Source: Campylorhamphus procurvoides (lineage: Eukaryota > Chordata > Aves > Passeriformes > Dendrocolaptidae). Taken from it: a stretch of DNA of 64,000 bases. A program made the translations under genes and the position numbers. Where the stretch lies: assembly GCA_013396655.1 (NCBI GenBank), contig WBMV01004761.1:186186-250185 (forward strand), in the 5' to 3' direction. This document shows, one piece after another, positions 46,601-58,745 of the stretch (position 1 is its first letter; every line of letters begins with the position of its first letter). The notes below the pieces were generated by a model. That model saw only the letters and a program-made list of their open reading frames with translations, had not been told where the DNA came from and searched no databases.

Positions 46601-49600
46601 CACCAGTGTTCCTAGGAAAGATGTCAGGGCTTGGAGGGGTCAAATGTGGAGCAAGTACATCTCTACTGTTCATCCTCTGTTATGGATATACCTTCCAGCT
46701 AAGCAGCTCAGCCAATGAGCAGCCAAAGACAGGTCTTGGAGTAGGATAACTCATACTCCTTCTGACAAAAGTGGTCATTATTTGCAATGTTTTTGAGCCT
46801 TGCTGACTGCATTCAGAATTACAGAAGTTGGCCTGATGGTACAGAGATAACTTTAGTCAAACAGTACTCCCCCTGTTCGCTGAGAGGGAAACTCCAGCTC
46901 CCCAGGCTTACTTTCAGAAGCCAGCAACAAGAATGAGAAGAAAAATTACATAACTTACTGCTATTTGCAATGGTCCTGTGCCTTCTAGCTACCCAGGTCC
47001 CTTCTGAGTACTGCTGATTTTATGGCTGGTGTTAAAATATGTGTTATTCCACTGGAATTCCCCAGCCTTTGACTTTCTTTCCTCCATTGCTTTTGTGCTT
47101 ATGAGGGAAAGGACAGGTGTTCCCCACTGTCCCCTGTAAGACCACTGGCACACTTGTATTGACGATTCCCTTTCTCTTCTCCTTCCTGAGGCAATGTTCA
47201 TCCTGGACCTTTCAGGGTCTTGCCAGACAAGAGTTAGCCCACAGCCATTATGGTTGTGCTATATCCCACAGGAATGGGTGAGCAGACCTGTGGCAGGGGC
47301 TGCACACCAGCTGATGTAAAGGTGTTTGGACCTCAGCAGTATGCTTTCCCAAGCCCTTTTACACCATGCCTGCAGTGCCAGTTTCCTCCCTGAGTGTTGC
47401 TACACATCATTTAGAGCCCCCTAAAGACCAAAAATTAGAGAAGGGCCTTTACTTGTTCTCATCACCCTGACTTTTTCTTGCAAGGGGGATCCATCTTCAC
47501 TGAGCCACTGAGGGATGTCTCCCTGAGTTTTGTCAAGTCCTTTCTTAGCCAGCAGGCATTTGCATCACTTTTATTTCATTATGCAGCTTTCTTACCTCAT
47601 TACACATCCTTCTTGTATTATTTTACATCTTCTTTTCTAAATCATTAAAGCAATCAGCACGTGGCAGTGAAGAAGGGCTGCTGACCAGTAAGGAGGCCTA
47701 CCCAGGGAGGAAAGTGGAATTAAGCATAAGTATTAACGTGTTTGTGTGTGAACTCTGGAGTGAGAGAAATTCAGGACTGTTGTATAAATGCAAGGGAACT
47801 CAAGATGCTGAAAACACAAACTTGCCAACAAATGCAACTGCAGGTTTGCAGCAGAGCCTAGATGATGAGTGGACGGAAACCCCAACAACCCCAGACAGCT
47901 CCCTGTGGTAGGTCCACCTTTGACTTCAGGGCTTTATTAAGGGGACTTGAAAAACACAGTATATCCCATTAATTCTTGCTAGAAAGCTCTTCTTGAGTTC
48001 ACTGTCTCTTCTCTCTAGGCCAGACTAGCAGAGAAAAATTCCTCCTGACTTGTGGGTCTAAGGTATCAGCTCATGGGTTCTGTGTCTGCATTGTACTTGT
48101 GGGATGGGAGAGCCTAAGGGGGTCTCTGTTAGAGCCCAGTATCCAGAAAACAGGTGATAAAATGAAGGAAAAGTCATCACGCTCCATGGACAGAGAGCTG
48201 GTAGAGCCTCACTCCAAGACATCTGTTGAAATCAGCTGGATTTAAGCACTTTCTTTCTTGGAAGTAAGGGTAAATGGTTCTCTGAATAAGATCTCAGAAG
48301 CAGAATTGCGCAAGGCCTGATGGTACAAATGTGATTGCAGTCAAAAAGTACTCTCTCTTTAGCTTGAGATACAAACTCACTAACCTCTGTGAGACTGAGC
48401 GGGGGATAGCAGTGGGAGCAAGAATTGCACAACACACTGATAGAAACCAGGTTTGACTCCCAGCCAGTGTAAATTTGAACTAAGTGCTATACTGAATCAG
48501 ATTAAAGTCAACCTATTTCATTCTCCTGGCTTTGACAGCAACTAAATCATAAAAACTGGGCCCTGGCAGAGGGATCTTTTCCCTTCTCTGCCTCTTAGTA
48601 TCTGACAGCTTGCGCTGCAGACATGTCCAGAGATTGAGCCTTGGTTAGACCATTGTATTTGACCATGAGAGGCTTCTCATTATCTGCTGTGCTCTTGGAG
48701 CCACTAAGATATTTGTTCTCCACAATGTTCTGCAGCAATGAGTTTCACAGGGTGATCATGTCCCATGGAGAAGGGGGGACCATAACTGAGTGGGTAGAGA
48801 GGCCAAGTGAGTATTCACTGCACAAAACATTGCCCATCCACCCTTTTCTCAAGATATACAGAATTGAAGACTATGAAACTTTCAATCAGTGCTTCGGAAG
48901 AAATCCTGCAGCTGTACCACACAGAAAGAACTGGGGAAGTCCAGGTTTGAAACAGGTTGTTTGTCATTGCCATGTGAGGAACATCTTCATGGGAATTTTG
49001 CCAACTAAGTTTATTTGTGATGCTGCAAAAATGTTGTGTAAATAATGTTTATGTGATACATGTGTTGCAAGTTATTACCAAGCCATAAAAGAGCTGGGAA
49101 AGAAGAAACCGAAAGACAAAATGCTCTGTGACGCCAGAACACCTTCTGGTGAGTATCAGTTTGCAAACCGCAATGTAAGTTTATGCCCACTATTCAATTG
49201 ACCTCCTGAAAACAAAGGTAAACAGGAATAGAAGGGCAGGCGTCTGTGGTTCTCTCTTTCCTCCAGAGAAATTCATTCTCCATCAAGATCTGCCCTATTT
49301 TTCTGGCATCCTCTCAGCCCTTGAGCAACAGAAAACAAAAGTACATGAAAAACCAACTCCTAACTTAGGTGTGCAGGGACAGAGGCCTGTGAGACATGCT
49401 TGGCAGTTTTGAGGACAGACACACAGCTCCCAAATCTGACAAGGAAATCTGAAACCCACCCCAAAAACCACAGAGACTAAAACAAAAAGATGCCTTAAGA
49501 AAGCAGTGTGCCCTGAAAGACTTCCACTGCCATGGTGGAAAGTATCTAAATCAAATGCTAGTTGGTCATGGCTGAGAAAAAAAGCGTTTTATCTCTCTTC

Positions 49601-51809
49601 ACAAAACTTGCAATCAAACATCAAATCCTTTGGTTTGGCAAAATGAACTTGTTTCTTTTCTTTAAATATGGTCTGGCCATAGAAGAGGGTCAAAACAAAC
49701 CGAGGAAGCATGAGGCATATCCATTGCCCTGAGTGAGGCAAATTGCTGTGCTTGAGGGCTGCCACAGGAAAGCAAAGTCTGTTCCCTACACCTTGTGGTA
49801 GGACCCCTGGGAGGAAGGATGCGTACTTTTGCCCTCATTACAGTGGCTGGTGGTGTGAAATGCTGCTCTTGTAGCAAGATATCTCCCCTGGGAGCCATTT
49901 ACCAGTGCCTTTTTGACAAACACCAGTTATCTGCTGTGTAAGCTGTGACATACATTGGTATCATAATTATACAGCCCCTGGTCCTTCATCTTGTTTTGTC
50001 TGTTAGCACCTAGATGTGTAGAGTCTGAGTAATGGCATTTAATGTGGGAAGAAAGGCAAGTGCTAGGATTAAACTGCCCTCCAGAAGTAGATACTAAATA
50101 AAGAAAAGCAATCACCAAGAAGGCTGTCTCAGCCCCAGTGCCTGTTCCAGCTCAGCCTCTCCTGTACATGGACACTATTCTGCCCCATGCACAGTTGTTT
50201 CCAAGGAGCCAGACTAGACAAAGGAGGGTAAGGCTGCACACATGTACTGAGAACTGTCTGGAGAGCTGGAGATCTGCTTGCTTCCTCCGGCCTGGAGCAT
50301 GGAGTCCATGGAGGCACCCTCTGCCTCTGAGGCTTCTGCAGGCAGGAATGTTGTAATCCTGCTGCCAGGCTCCCAGACCTCAGGAGCTTCTCTGTGATGC
50401 TTTCTTGGTGGCAACAGGAGAGGACAAGGGCACGTGGAGGAGGGAAGCTTGGTCATGCATTACACTCTGACCCTGGACAGGCTATGCCATGGGAATGCAG
50501 AGTGAAAGGGATGTGCTCGTAGCTCAGTCAAATCAACAGGCAGACAGTGCCTGCACAGAGCTGCTGCCAGCTTCCTAAATTAAAGCTGTCAGCAGGTTCG
50601 GGCCACCCAGTGTAACAAGGAAGATGTGCTCTCCATCAGTAGCTCCCTGCCATTTTGAACTGACTGTGTGATGCAACATCAAGGCCACCACAGAGCTGGG
50701 CTTTGGGACAGGACAACATAGCCCAGCTCTCCAGGAACTGCAGTCCCAAACCTCACATCTGCTTTGTGAGAGGAAGTGAGTGTGGTCACACTCCCTCAGA
50801 GGAAAAGTAGACAAGCAGAAGAAGCACAGCAAGCCCGAAGATAAAGAGGAGAGTGGGGCTGGTGCAAGTCAGCACTTCGGCAGAGCCCGTTTTCCCTCCT
50901 GGAGTATGGGGCCAGGTGAGGAAGGGATGTGCTCTATCCCCTGGTCCTGCAGCTTCCCATTTTGCATTTTCAGACAGCATGAAGGATGGCAAAATGGGCC
51001 TGTGCTCTGACAAATTGTGCCTGCTTATCAGTGGAATCACATCAGTCCCTGGCACAGTGGAGCCAGAAGCAAGGGTGGGGGCAGTCAGATGCTTGTAGAG
51101 GTGGCTGGCTGGCTGTGCTCTTTCTATACACATACTCACATTCACATTTACATACATCTCCACCCACACAGAACTGGAATCAAGATAATTTGAAATAACA
51201 AAGTGGGATTTCCCCATGACAAATCCAATCTTGAGCTTCATCCTGTGGATAATATTTGTATAAACCTCCCATTCTTTCCATGACTCTTTCCCACTGTACC
51301 ACATACCCCAACACCTCTGCTTGCTGGCATTGAGGTGGCTCATCCTATTCTCCTATACAGGAGTGCCTGATCAGTTTGGTACTCCTGTGAGGCATTACCT
51401 GCAGCACATGCTAGTCAGAGGTTGATAAGAGCCCAGCAAGGCCTGGGAGGAGCTGCCAGCTGCAGCTTCACTCTGTTAACATGAGATGTGCCAAGAGTCT
51501 CAGAGTTGATCAGTCTCAGGAGGCAACTTCCTGATGCAGTTAAGATAGAGGTAAATTCAGACACATCTTGCCAGTCTTCTCAGATCTGTGATGCTAATTA
51601 CAAGTCACTCTGCATGTTTAGGATCAGGGACAGCGACATGTACTCTGGTGGTAAAGAACATTTCTGCATGTTCTTGTGACACTGGTGTCTAAATCTACAG
51701 AATATGGCTGAGGCTACCCATGAGTGAGACTCTTTGATGTTATACTGCACACCTGCTCCAATTTAAAAGCATAGAAAATCAGAGTGGTCCCACAGATCAG
51801 GAACGGAGC
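43694..51809. other. Unique non-coding sequence, no gene recognised
   Basis: Eight kilobases without a recognisable exon or interspersed repeat. Items noted: an A11 run at 44557-44567; an AAATTAATTAATTAAA homeodomain-like array at 46115-46130; an AT-rich patch at about 47560-47660; and a 134-codon plus frame at 48641-49045 with no domain. On the minus strand, 50786-51343 is open for 185 codons and ends in a hydrophobic stretch (LLFIFGLAVLLLLVYF). No start context, homology or promoter supports coding. Confidence 0.5.
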
Positions 51810-51895
51810 TCAGGAGTTTTCAGTCCTGCACTTGAATTGGCTGGATTTGAAACATGACACTGGGAAAGCCATCTTACTTATGACCCCATTCACAT
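51810..51895 (+). repeat. Possible MIR-like SINE fragment
   Basis: The order 'TGGCTGGATTTGAAACATGAC', then 'CTGGGAAAGCCATCTTACTT', then 'CCCCATTC' parallels the MIR core (GTGACCTTGGGCAAGTCACTTA, then the CAGTTTCC region) with many mismatches. It lies 430 bp from a better MIR match in the same orientation. Confidence 0.3.
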
Positions 51896-52317
51896 CACAC
51901 AGGCCAGGGAGTGCTGAGCCTCCAGTGGGATCCTGCCTGAGCAATAAATCATTGAGTTAGGGACTGACTCCTGTTCCAAGTACAAAGCACGGCAAGTCTC
52001 TAGTCTCTCTCACCCTTAAGACGGCTGTGGTCAGTCTTCAGAGGATTTTTTTTTTCCAACTGTGAATTAAATTTTAACTGGGCATAATTTCCTCTGCAGC
52101 GGATGAGCATTTCTGTAGGAAGTTTTGTTGATCCCAGCAGGTGAACAGGGTTCATGCCCTGACAGTATTTAAATCATAAATCCACTTTTGGGTTGAGGAG
52201 ACAACATGTACTCTAGGGTGGTCCATCAAATGCAGAAACAGTACCACACAACTGGAAAGACAGCTTGAACAAGGGATTTCACAATGAGACTTCTACAGCT
52301 AAAGCATTTGGGATCAT
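51896..52317. other. Unique sequence between two MIR-like fragments
   Basis: No gene or repeat was recognised except a short T run near 52047-52056. Confidence 0.5.
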
Positions 52318-52450
52318 TGGATCTGTATCCAGTTCCCAGCCACAGCTTTGCAGCATGACCTGAGGCTCCCAGGTTCCTCATCTGTATAAAGGGAATAGTA
52401 CTCCATCTCCTCTTTACAGGAAGGTTTCACACAAATGTGAAGCTATCACC
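52318..52450 (+). repeat. MIR-like ancient tRNA-derived SINE
   Basis: The plus strand follows the MIR core in order: 'CCCAGCCACAGCTTTGCAGC', 'ATGACCTGAGGCTCCCAGG', 'TTCCTCATCTGTATAAAGGG', 'AATAGTACTCCATCTCCTC', then a decayed tail. The block TTCCTCATCTGTATAAAGGG against MIR's TTTCCTCATCTGTAAAATGGG is the strongest part. MIR (CORE-SINE) elements predate the amniote split and survive at low copy number in birds. The missing 'TTGGGCAAGTCACTTAA' segment indicates a small internal deletion. Confidence 0.6.
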
Positions 52451-53530
52451 AGGCTGGTAGAGCTTCCAGTAGAAGAAGCCACAGGCATGTGGTGAGACCA
52501 CATGCATGACTGTCGTGATGGTTGTCTGTGTGATCTCAAGAGACCAAAATCCTTTCTCCAAATCATGTGAAGTTTCAAACTTAAGAAATCAGAAAACCCA
52601 AAGTCAAATAACCTGTTTGAAAATGGGCCATGAGTTAATGGAGAGTTTCTATAGTGTAGAGTGAATATTTAGTGTGTATTTATTTCCCTTTCCTACCTTC
52701 CTCTTTTATACTTTAAAGCAATTCAGAAAAAAAGCTAAAGGTATGTTTCAACATCAGCTCCTTCAGGTTTGTGATCAAGTAACTTTTCCTCCTTCAGCTT
52801 TTGAAGGAAGCTGATTGCTAGAAATTGCTAAAAGAGTGGATTAGCACCTGCTGAGCGTTGGTGGTTCCTAGAACTGATCAAAAGCCACGCGGTGCCCTTA
52901 ACAGCTCCCCCAAGCCATCTCTGGTGGCCACTCAGCTGTTCTCCCATTCCAGCCCTTAGATTTACAGTCTGTCATGGCTCACAGCTGTGAACAGGACTCA
53001 AACAGGGCTGGCCTGCTGTGGTTGGAAGGACTAGACCTCATTACTGTAGGCTGCACCTTGCTTTCCAAAAACTCTGAGCATTCAAAAGAGCGAAAAAACC
53101 CTCACAGTAAAGTCTTCAAGTGAGTTGGTCCCAAACCAGTGGATCTACCCTAAGCAAATACCTGGATGCAAGGGCACCAAGAATCAAAGAATCACTTCTT
53201 AAAAATTTCAGAGGACTCTCACTATTGTTTGGAAGGTCATTGTGGCCAGTTTTGCAGCTGCTCCAAACATATGGGAAAAGGGATGCAGTGAACATTTGCT
53301 ACATCATCACTGGGCACTTGGGAGAACCAATCCTTCATCAGCTCACTCCTCAGCCCTGGGACCACTCTTCAGAGTCCTCTTTTAATGCTGGTTCTTCAAC
53401 ACCAAGAGATCAGACTACTGTCAGCTAATGGCTGCCAGTTTACAAGACTGATATGAGACCTGCAATAGTGGTCCACTGACTTGATGGCAGGCTGATGGCT
53501 CTTAAAATGCCAGAAAATGTGTGCAAGCAT
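52451..53530. other. Unique non-coding sequence, no gene recognised
   Basis: No gene or repeat family was recognised. Confidence 0.55.
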
Positions 53531-53560
53531 TATACATATATATCTATAAATATATATATG
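53531..53560 (+). repeat. Degenerate (TA)n microsatellite
   Basis: An interrupted TATATA stretch of about 30 bp. Confidence 0.75.
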
Positions 53561-55589
53561 TTTCCCAACTGGTTATACTCAAGTATGAGCCAAATAACTG
53601 AAAGAAGAGATCTGGAAACAGCACTGGTCCATCAGCTTCTGTTATTTCAGCTCTAAGCATATCACCTTCCCTGAGGAATTTCAGGAAACCAGGAGACTCC
53701 AGAAAGACCATTCCCATGTGGCTTTTCAAAGTACAGATGGTGTATTCCTACCTTGGTCACCCAAGTCTCTCCCTGTTTAGCTCCTGATGGCTGGGAGTTG
53801 TGCAGCCAGGCACTCAGACTGAGACAGCACTGCAGGGGTCACCCCATAGAGAAATATGTGGCCTTGGAGCCTCTTCTCCCCAGCTGTTGAGCAGCTTGCT
53901 CAACAAAGATACTCTGGCATATTTATTTTCTCTGGTTTCAAATCCCTTCCCTCCTGCTCGTGTTTACTCTCTCCCTCTGCTATGCATCCAGCCTATTGCA
54001 TCTATGGGTTGCTGGAGCAGTCCACTCCCCCAGCCCTTCTCAGTCTTCCGGATCTGTCTCTACCTCAAACTCTAAGATCCTTTTTGAGATTGGGACTAGG
54101 CTCTTGGACTTACTGCCAAGCTCAACAATGGGCTTGCAGTTCCCCCCTTTCCCTGTTGCAGGGTCATGCCAAGCTCTAGAGTCACTGCCTGGGGAAAGAG
54201 TGATCCTCTGTAGTCATTCCCTTCCCCTCCACCCAAATACTGGAAGATGCTTTGGCTTTTTCTGAGCTTTTATCCCTCACACCAAGAAAATTAGCCACTA
54301 ATGGGAACCAGTTGGCTTGCAATTTCTCACTGCTCTTTCATATCAAGGTTGCCTAAAACTACTCCACTAGCTCAAAGACATGGAAAGTGCTGGTTGTGTA
54401 GCTTCTGCTGCTCATATCCCAAAGCTTTGGGCTTCACAGCCAGCCCAGACTTCTGTTTTCCCTCTGGTCCAGCCACAGAGGCTGTGTGAGACCAGTTCTG
54501 TCTGGAGATGTTGCTGGGACTCTCCTGAACAGTTTCTCACACTAGTAGGGCTTTGCCAGCTCCTAAATTCTAGTTTCTCTGCCACTATCTGGAGCCCCAG
54601 GGTGCATCTTCCATTTCTGAGCTTTCTCTCCTGAGCAGAGATTCCTAAAATTCTGTAAATTAAGATCTCAGTTAAGTAACTGCAACAAACCATTTACCTT
54701 CTCCACATTGGTGGTGTCAGTCATTCCTATGGTGTTAGAAAGCTGGGGCCACTTGTTCTGAGCTGAACAATTCTGTGACGCTTATAGGATGATTTGGACA
54801 TTACAGTGCCAAAACAGGAACCTGCATGAATTCAGATGTTTGCAATGAGCAAAACCATGAGAGCTGGGCATGTTGCACAAACCATGGATAGCTCCAGGTC
54901 TGAGCAGCCCCATGGGAGCCAGGGAAGCTTGGAGCCCTGCCTAATGGGGATGAGGAAGACTTGGTGAGTAGCATCAAACACTGTTCTTGAAGAAGGGTCT
55001 GCATAAACGCACTTCTTTGTACCTGGTCAGTGCAAAATTTCTTTTTCCTCCCAAGAATGTGTTCAGGGTGGAATCTTGGAGCCTGGTCTTTGAGTAATGC
55101 TGGTGGGGAAAGGTATGCTGCATTCTTTCTCTGCTCTGCAGGGCCAAGGGGTATGAAGGGTCCCCTCCGTGCAGGGTTGCTGTGCATGAGCATGCTTTTC
55201 CTGTTGATTCCCTGGGGAGTCAACACAAATACGTGGCAGCATTCAGGATAAACCCCTGTGGTCCTGTCATTCCCAGGACTTACTGGGAAGAGCATCAGGC
55301 CTGACAGATACTTCTGTGTGTGTCTGGGGCCTGAAACTGTTTCTCAGGATCACATCAAAGATCTTCACAGAAGGGTGCAGACTCAGATGGCTCCTTTGGA
55401 GCCTGGAAGCACTGCGCATGTTGTAAGGAGGCCTCTCTGGGCAGCAGGTAGACCAGTTTTACCCTGGATAGTGCAAAATGAGAAGAACTAAGATCTTGTG
55501 CTGCCCCAGTAAAGCCCTACCGCCCAACGCTTCAGAGTATCCTGTTTTCTGGCAGCCTCCTTTAGCCAAAACATTTGGCACCATTGACA
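53561..55589. other. Unique non-coding sequence, no gene recognised
   Basis: No gene or repeat family was recognised. An AATTCTGTGA word at about 54768-54777 resembles a single CR1 tail unit but has no CR1 sequence before it. Confidence 0.5.
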
Positions 55590-55880
55590 ACGAGGGCTTT
55601 TACTTAATGGGTAACAACTGTCTTACCTCCCACGGGCCCCCTGAGGATTAATGAGTTAACTGCTTTGGAAACGTACAACAAGTAACTAATAATAATAGGA
55701 GTGGCACAAATATTTCACAATGAGCAGCCTGTCAGATTCAGCCTTCTCATTCTTTTCCTTGGACTGCACTCACTATGAAGTTATTTGTTGTGTTTATTTG
55801 TTGATTTAATTGATGAAAAAACCAAGTCATCTCTTTTCCTGTGACTCGGCAGCAAATATTTGAAATTCAGTGTGAGTGGC
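55590..55880. promoter_or_regulatory. AT-rich candidate enhancer patch with FOX-like and MAF-like motifs
   Basis: The sequence shows a TAATGAGTTAAC word (about 55650), a TGTTTATTTG forkhead-like site (55791-55800), a TTTAATTGATG homeodomain-like site (about 55805-55815) and GTGACTCGGCAGCA (55841-55854). The last reads on the minus strand as TGCTGCCGAGTCAC, close to the MAF recognition element TGCTGA(C/G)TCAGCA. The motif density and low repeat content suggest a conserved non-coding element; no alignment was available. Confidence 0.3.
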
Positions 55881-56887
55881 TCCTCATATACAGAGGGTGT
55901 TGCTTATACCTGAGCAGACAAGCAAGCATGTTCTCTGAGAGGCAAGTTACCTCAAAAATAATTCTGCCTATTTTGTGCAGGAGATCAAAATGTGATGCTT
56001 AGAAGTATCTTGAGCAGTAAAACACAGTTTCTCATGGAAATGAAATAATATTGTACTCCCAAAAGTCATCCAAAGGATTTGAACCTAAGTACTATGAGCG
56101 ACAAACAACAAACCTTGACTTCTGCACAGTCATCTGGGTTCTCCAAGGGACTGGGCAGCACTGCAAGTGCATTCCTTCACAGAATCTTTATTTTCACCTG
56201 TTACTTAACTTGAATTGTTCCTAGTGCATGGTGCTGTATGAGTCCTGACTGTTATTAGATAGTCCTGAGGCATTTTGGTAGTAGCAATAGCTACATCTCC
56301 AGAGAAGCTTGGCACCTCATGGGTCCATCTTGAGCACTACCTTGTCTGCCTTCCCTGCTGAGAAGCCACATGATCCTGTGGCAATGCTGGAATGTCATCA
56401 TTTTTACAACAGCAATGCACTGAGATGTCATAAGGAGATGATTAGGATGACTTTGCGGCCAGATCAGGCAGAGCAACTGCTGTGTTCAATTTCAGCAGTG
56501 GGGAACAGAGCACGTTTAGGGACATGGTCATTTCTTTCTCTGACAAAGCCCTTTCCATCCTTGTTCGTCTCCCCCTGCCGCCACTACCTGTGCCCTGACA
56601 GAAGAGGCTCTGTCTCAGAGCAAAGGCCAGTAGATGACACCCCTTCTCCAGCTGACCTGGCAGGAGCGCAGCAGACTAAGCTCTGCCAGCAGTCAGGAGG
56701 AGGCAGGGAGTAGGTACTGGTACCAATTAGCAGCCTGAACGGGGTTATTACAGGACAAGCTCTGTTTAACTTAACTGCTAACAGACTGGCTCTGGGAGTT
56801 GGAAGAAATCGTAGGCAAACAGACTTAATGGGGGCCTGGAGGAGTGGGGGCAGGGAGCACCGTGGCTTCCTTTTCTCTTTTGAACAG
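55881..56887. other. Unique non-coding sequence, no gene recognised
   Basis: No gene or repeat family was recognised. The segment 56710-56830 (GGTACTGGTACCAATTAGC and neighbours) is AT-containing and may belong to the same regulatory neighbourhood. Confidence 0.5.
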
Positions 56888-56905
56888 TGTATTTTATAAA
56901 ATACA
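56888..56905. repeat. 18-bp perfect palindrome
   Basis: TGTATTTTATAAAATACA is its own reverse complement over all 18 bases. It could form a cruciform or bind a dimeric factor. A chance origin is possible, as AT-rich palindromes are favoured by composition. Confidence 0.7.
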
Positions 56906-58244
56906 AATGTAATTGTCGCTTGAAACACATGTACAGCAGGACGGGGAGGAGGGCGGGAGGCAGTGAGAATTGCTGATCAGCTCAGATCTGTGGAGCAATC
57001 TGCACCCCGAAGAGCCTGAGTCTTGGCACTTCTGTTTCATGGGCTCTTTTTGTCACCAGAGAATAATAGCAAGGTTTTCCTGCACTGCTGCATGGCTCAG
57101 GGTGCTCCAATGTCACCACCAACCAGACCTCCACGCAGAGGAAAGCCTCTGTACCTTCCCTTCTCCTGTAAGCCTGACACTGCCATGGGCTATGCCCAGC
57201 AGACCCTGTTCCTCTGGTAAGACCCCTGGTCTGCTTCTGACCCTCCAGTGCAGTGCTGTTGGCTTGAAGCAGTCAAGTCTGACTCCAGCTCTGATTTGAG
57301 GCTTGGCATGGTCTGATTGAGACTTGCAGTTGTCACACAGAAGACACATGAGCAGAAAATGGACCAAAGACCGTAAACACAGATGGAGCTACTGTCTGAA
57401 GATTTCGTCAACCCAGATAAATTCAATTGCAAGAGCAAAAGGGAAAGAGCAGACAGAACATCATATTTTCCTTAAGTACAAGACTTGGGCTCACAGAGAC
57501 CATGGAGGTCCCTGAAGAGGTCAGGTGGTTCTGGTGGGATTCTTGAGTCCACAGGTCTTTTCCGGATTAGGAACCCTGGAGATGTCTGGGTTTATGAGAA
57601 AGCAATACCACTGGTATGTTAAATGAATGGTTGGGTGGGGTTCTGGAAAACCAAAGGTTATTAATTCAGTAGTATTGCTCACTGCATCGGGATTGTACTG
57701 GTTGAGATACAGGAACCTTTAAGAATGAAGAAGAGACCCTGCTTTCCTGAATTCTGCATTTTGACCTCTGGGAAGCTGATCATGCAAATAAAAAGCAAGT
57801 TGCACATCTTGTATGTGCAGACACTGCCTTTGAGTCCTGGATCACAGGAAAATCTTGCCAGTCCCTCCTGCCCATACTGGAGTAGCTTTACAGTCCATGG
57901 CATCTCATGGCAGCATCGGGTGTGGGAAGGAAAAATGAGAGGTGGGTGAGCAAGAAAGCCCTTTCCTGGTGGGAGGGAGCAGGAGCAGGCTGCTGGCAGG
58001 CTGTCAAACATGAATGAGCCACAAACTTTGCCTGCTGCACTCTGAACTTTTCTCCATTAGAGTTCAGGGTTCTCAGCTTCTCCTCATTTCAACATTTAAC
58101 TGGAGCTGGGCATCCACTGCTTCCCATGGATGACAAGATGTCACTGACTAACTGCATGCTCACAGTAACTTAGGATGGGAACCTACAATGTAGAATGTGG
58201 CCCTTCAAAGATCACTGATTCCCACCTTACTGCTACTGACTCTA
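56906..58244. other. Unique non-coding sequence, no gene recognised
   Basis: No gene or repeat family was recognised. Confidence 0.55.
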
Positions 58245-58745
58245 CTTCTAAGAAGACACTCGACACAGGTTTTTTTGTTCAGACAGGTATTTATTGCAGA
58301 AGACAGCATAAGAGACAGGGTCAATGCAATGCATGAATCTATTAAAGATTAAGAATTTGGAATTGAATACAACTGCAGCAATGGAGAGAAAAGGGTTTTG
58401 GCAGAGCTGGAGGAAAAGCATAGCATGGACTGTGGGGCACGAGCAAGGTGTAAGGTAGAGCTGGAGGGCCAGGAGTAGGCTAGTGAGGAGGCTGCAAGGC
58501 AGGTGCAAAGACAACAATAAAGCTGTATATTTCTGGATGGCACTGGTATTACAAAACCATGGCTTGTGGTGATATGCCAAACACATCTCCAGAAGCAAAG
58601 CACTGGTTGTGTTAACAGAGCACACATGGCCTCCTCCTGACCAGCATCCCATTGCATGGTGTGGCCGTTCAAAATGTGCCAAACAGATTGAGTACAAGCA
58701 GCACACACACAATAAATATGACACAACGGAACAATACAGCACTCC
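58245..58745 (-). repeat. Possible solo LTR or 3'-end (poly(A)) block
   Basis: On the minus strand an AATAAA (complement of 58290-58295) is followed by CCTGTCTGAAC, a short A run and then the GT-rich CCTGTGTCGAGTGTC (58255-58269). That spacing is right for a polyadenylation site or an LTR R-U5 region. The approximately 500-bp block upstream stays open for 164 codons (58248-58742) with no recognisable protein. I could not find convincing TG...CA ends or target-site duplications. It could be a solo LTR of an endogenous retrovirus, an unknown 3' UTR or chance. Confidence 0.3.

Noticed and set aside
48641..49045. 134-codon plus-strand frame followed by a donor-like GGTGAGTA near 49149
   Set aside because: The frame stops about 100 bp before the donor, so they cannot belong together; no known motif.
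50786..51343. 185-codon minus-strand frame ending in a hydrophobic helix-like stretch
   Set aside because: A single C-terminal hydrophobic run with no homology, signal or regulatory context is weak evidence; the rest has no protein-like character.
54760..54780. Single AATTCTGTGA word like a CR1 tail unit
   Set aside because: One unit with no preceding CR1 3' UTR is expected by chance.
56060..56100. MIR-like reverse-strand word (AAAGGATTTGAACCTAAGTAC)
   Set aside because: Only about 20 bases resemble the MIR core and no further segments follow in order.
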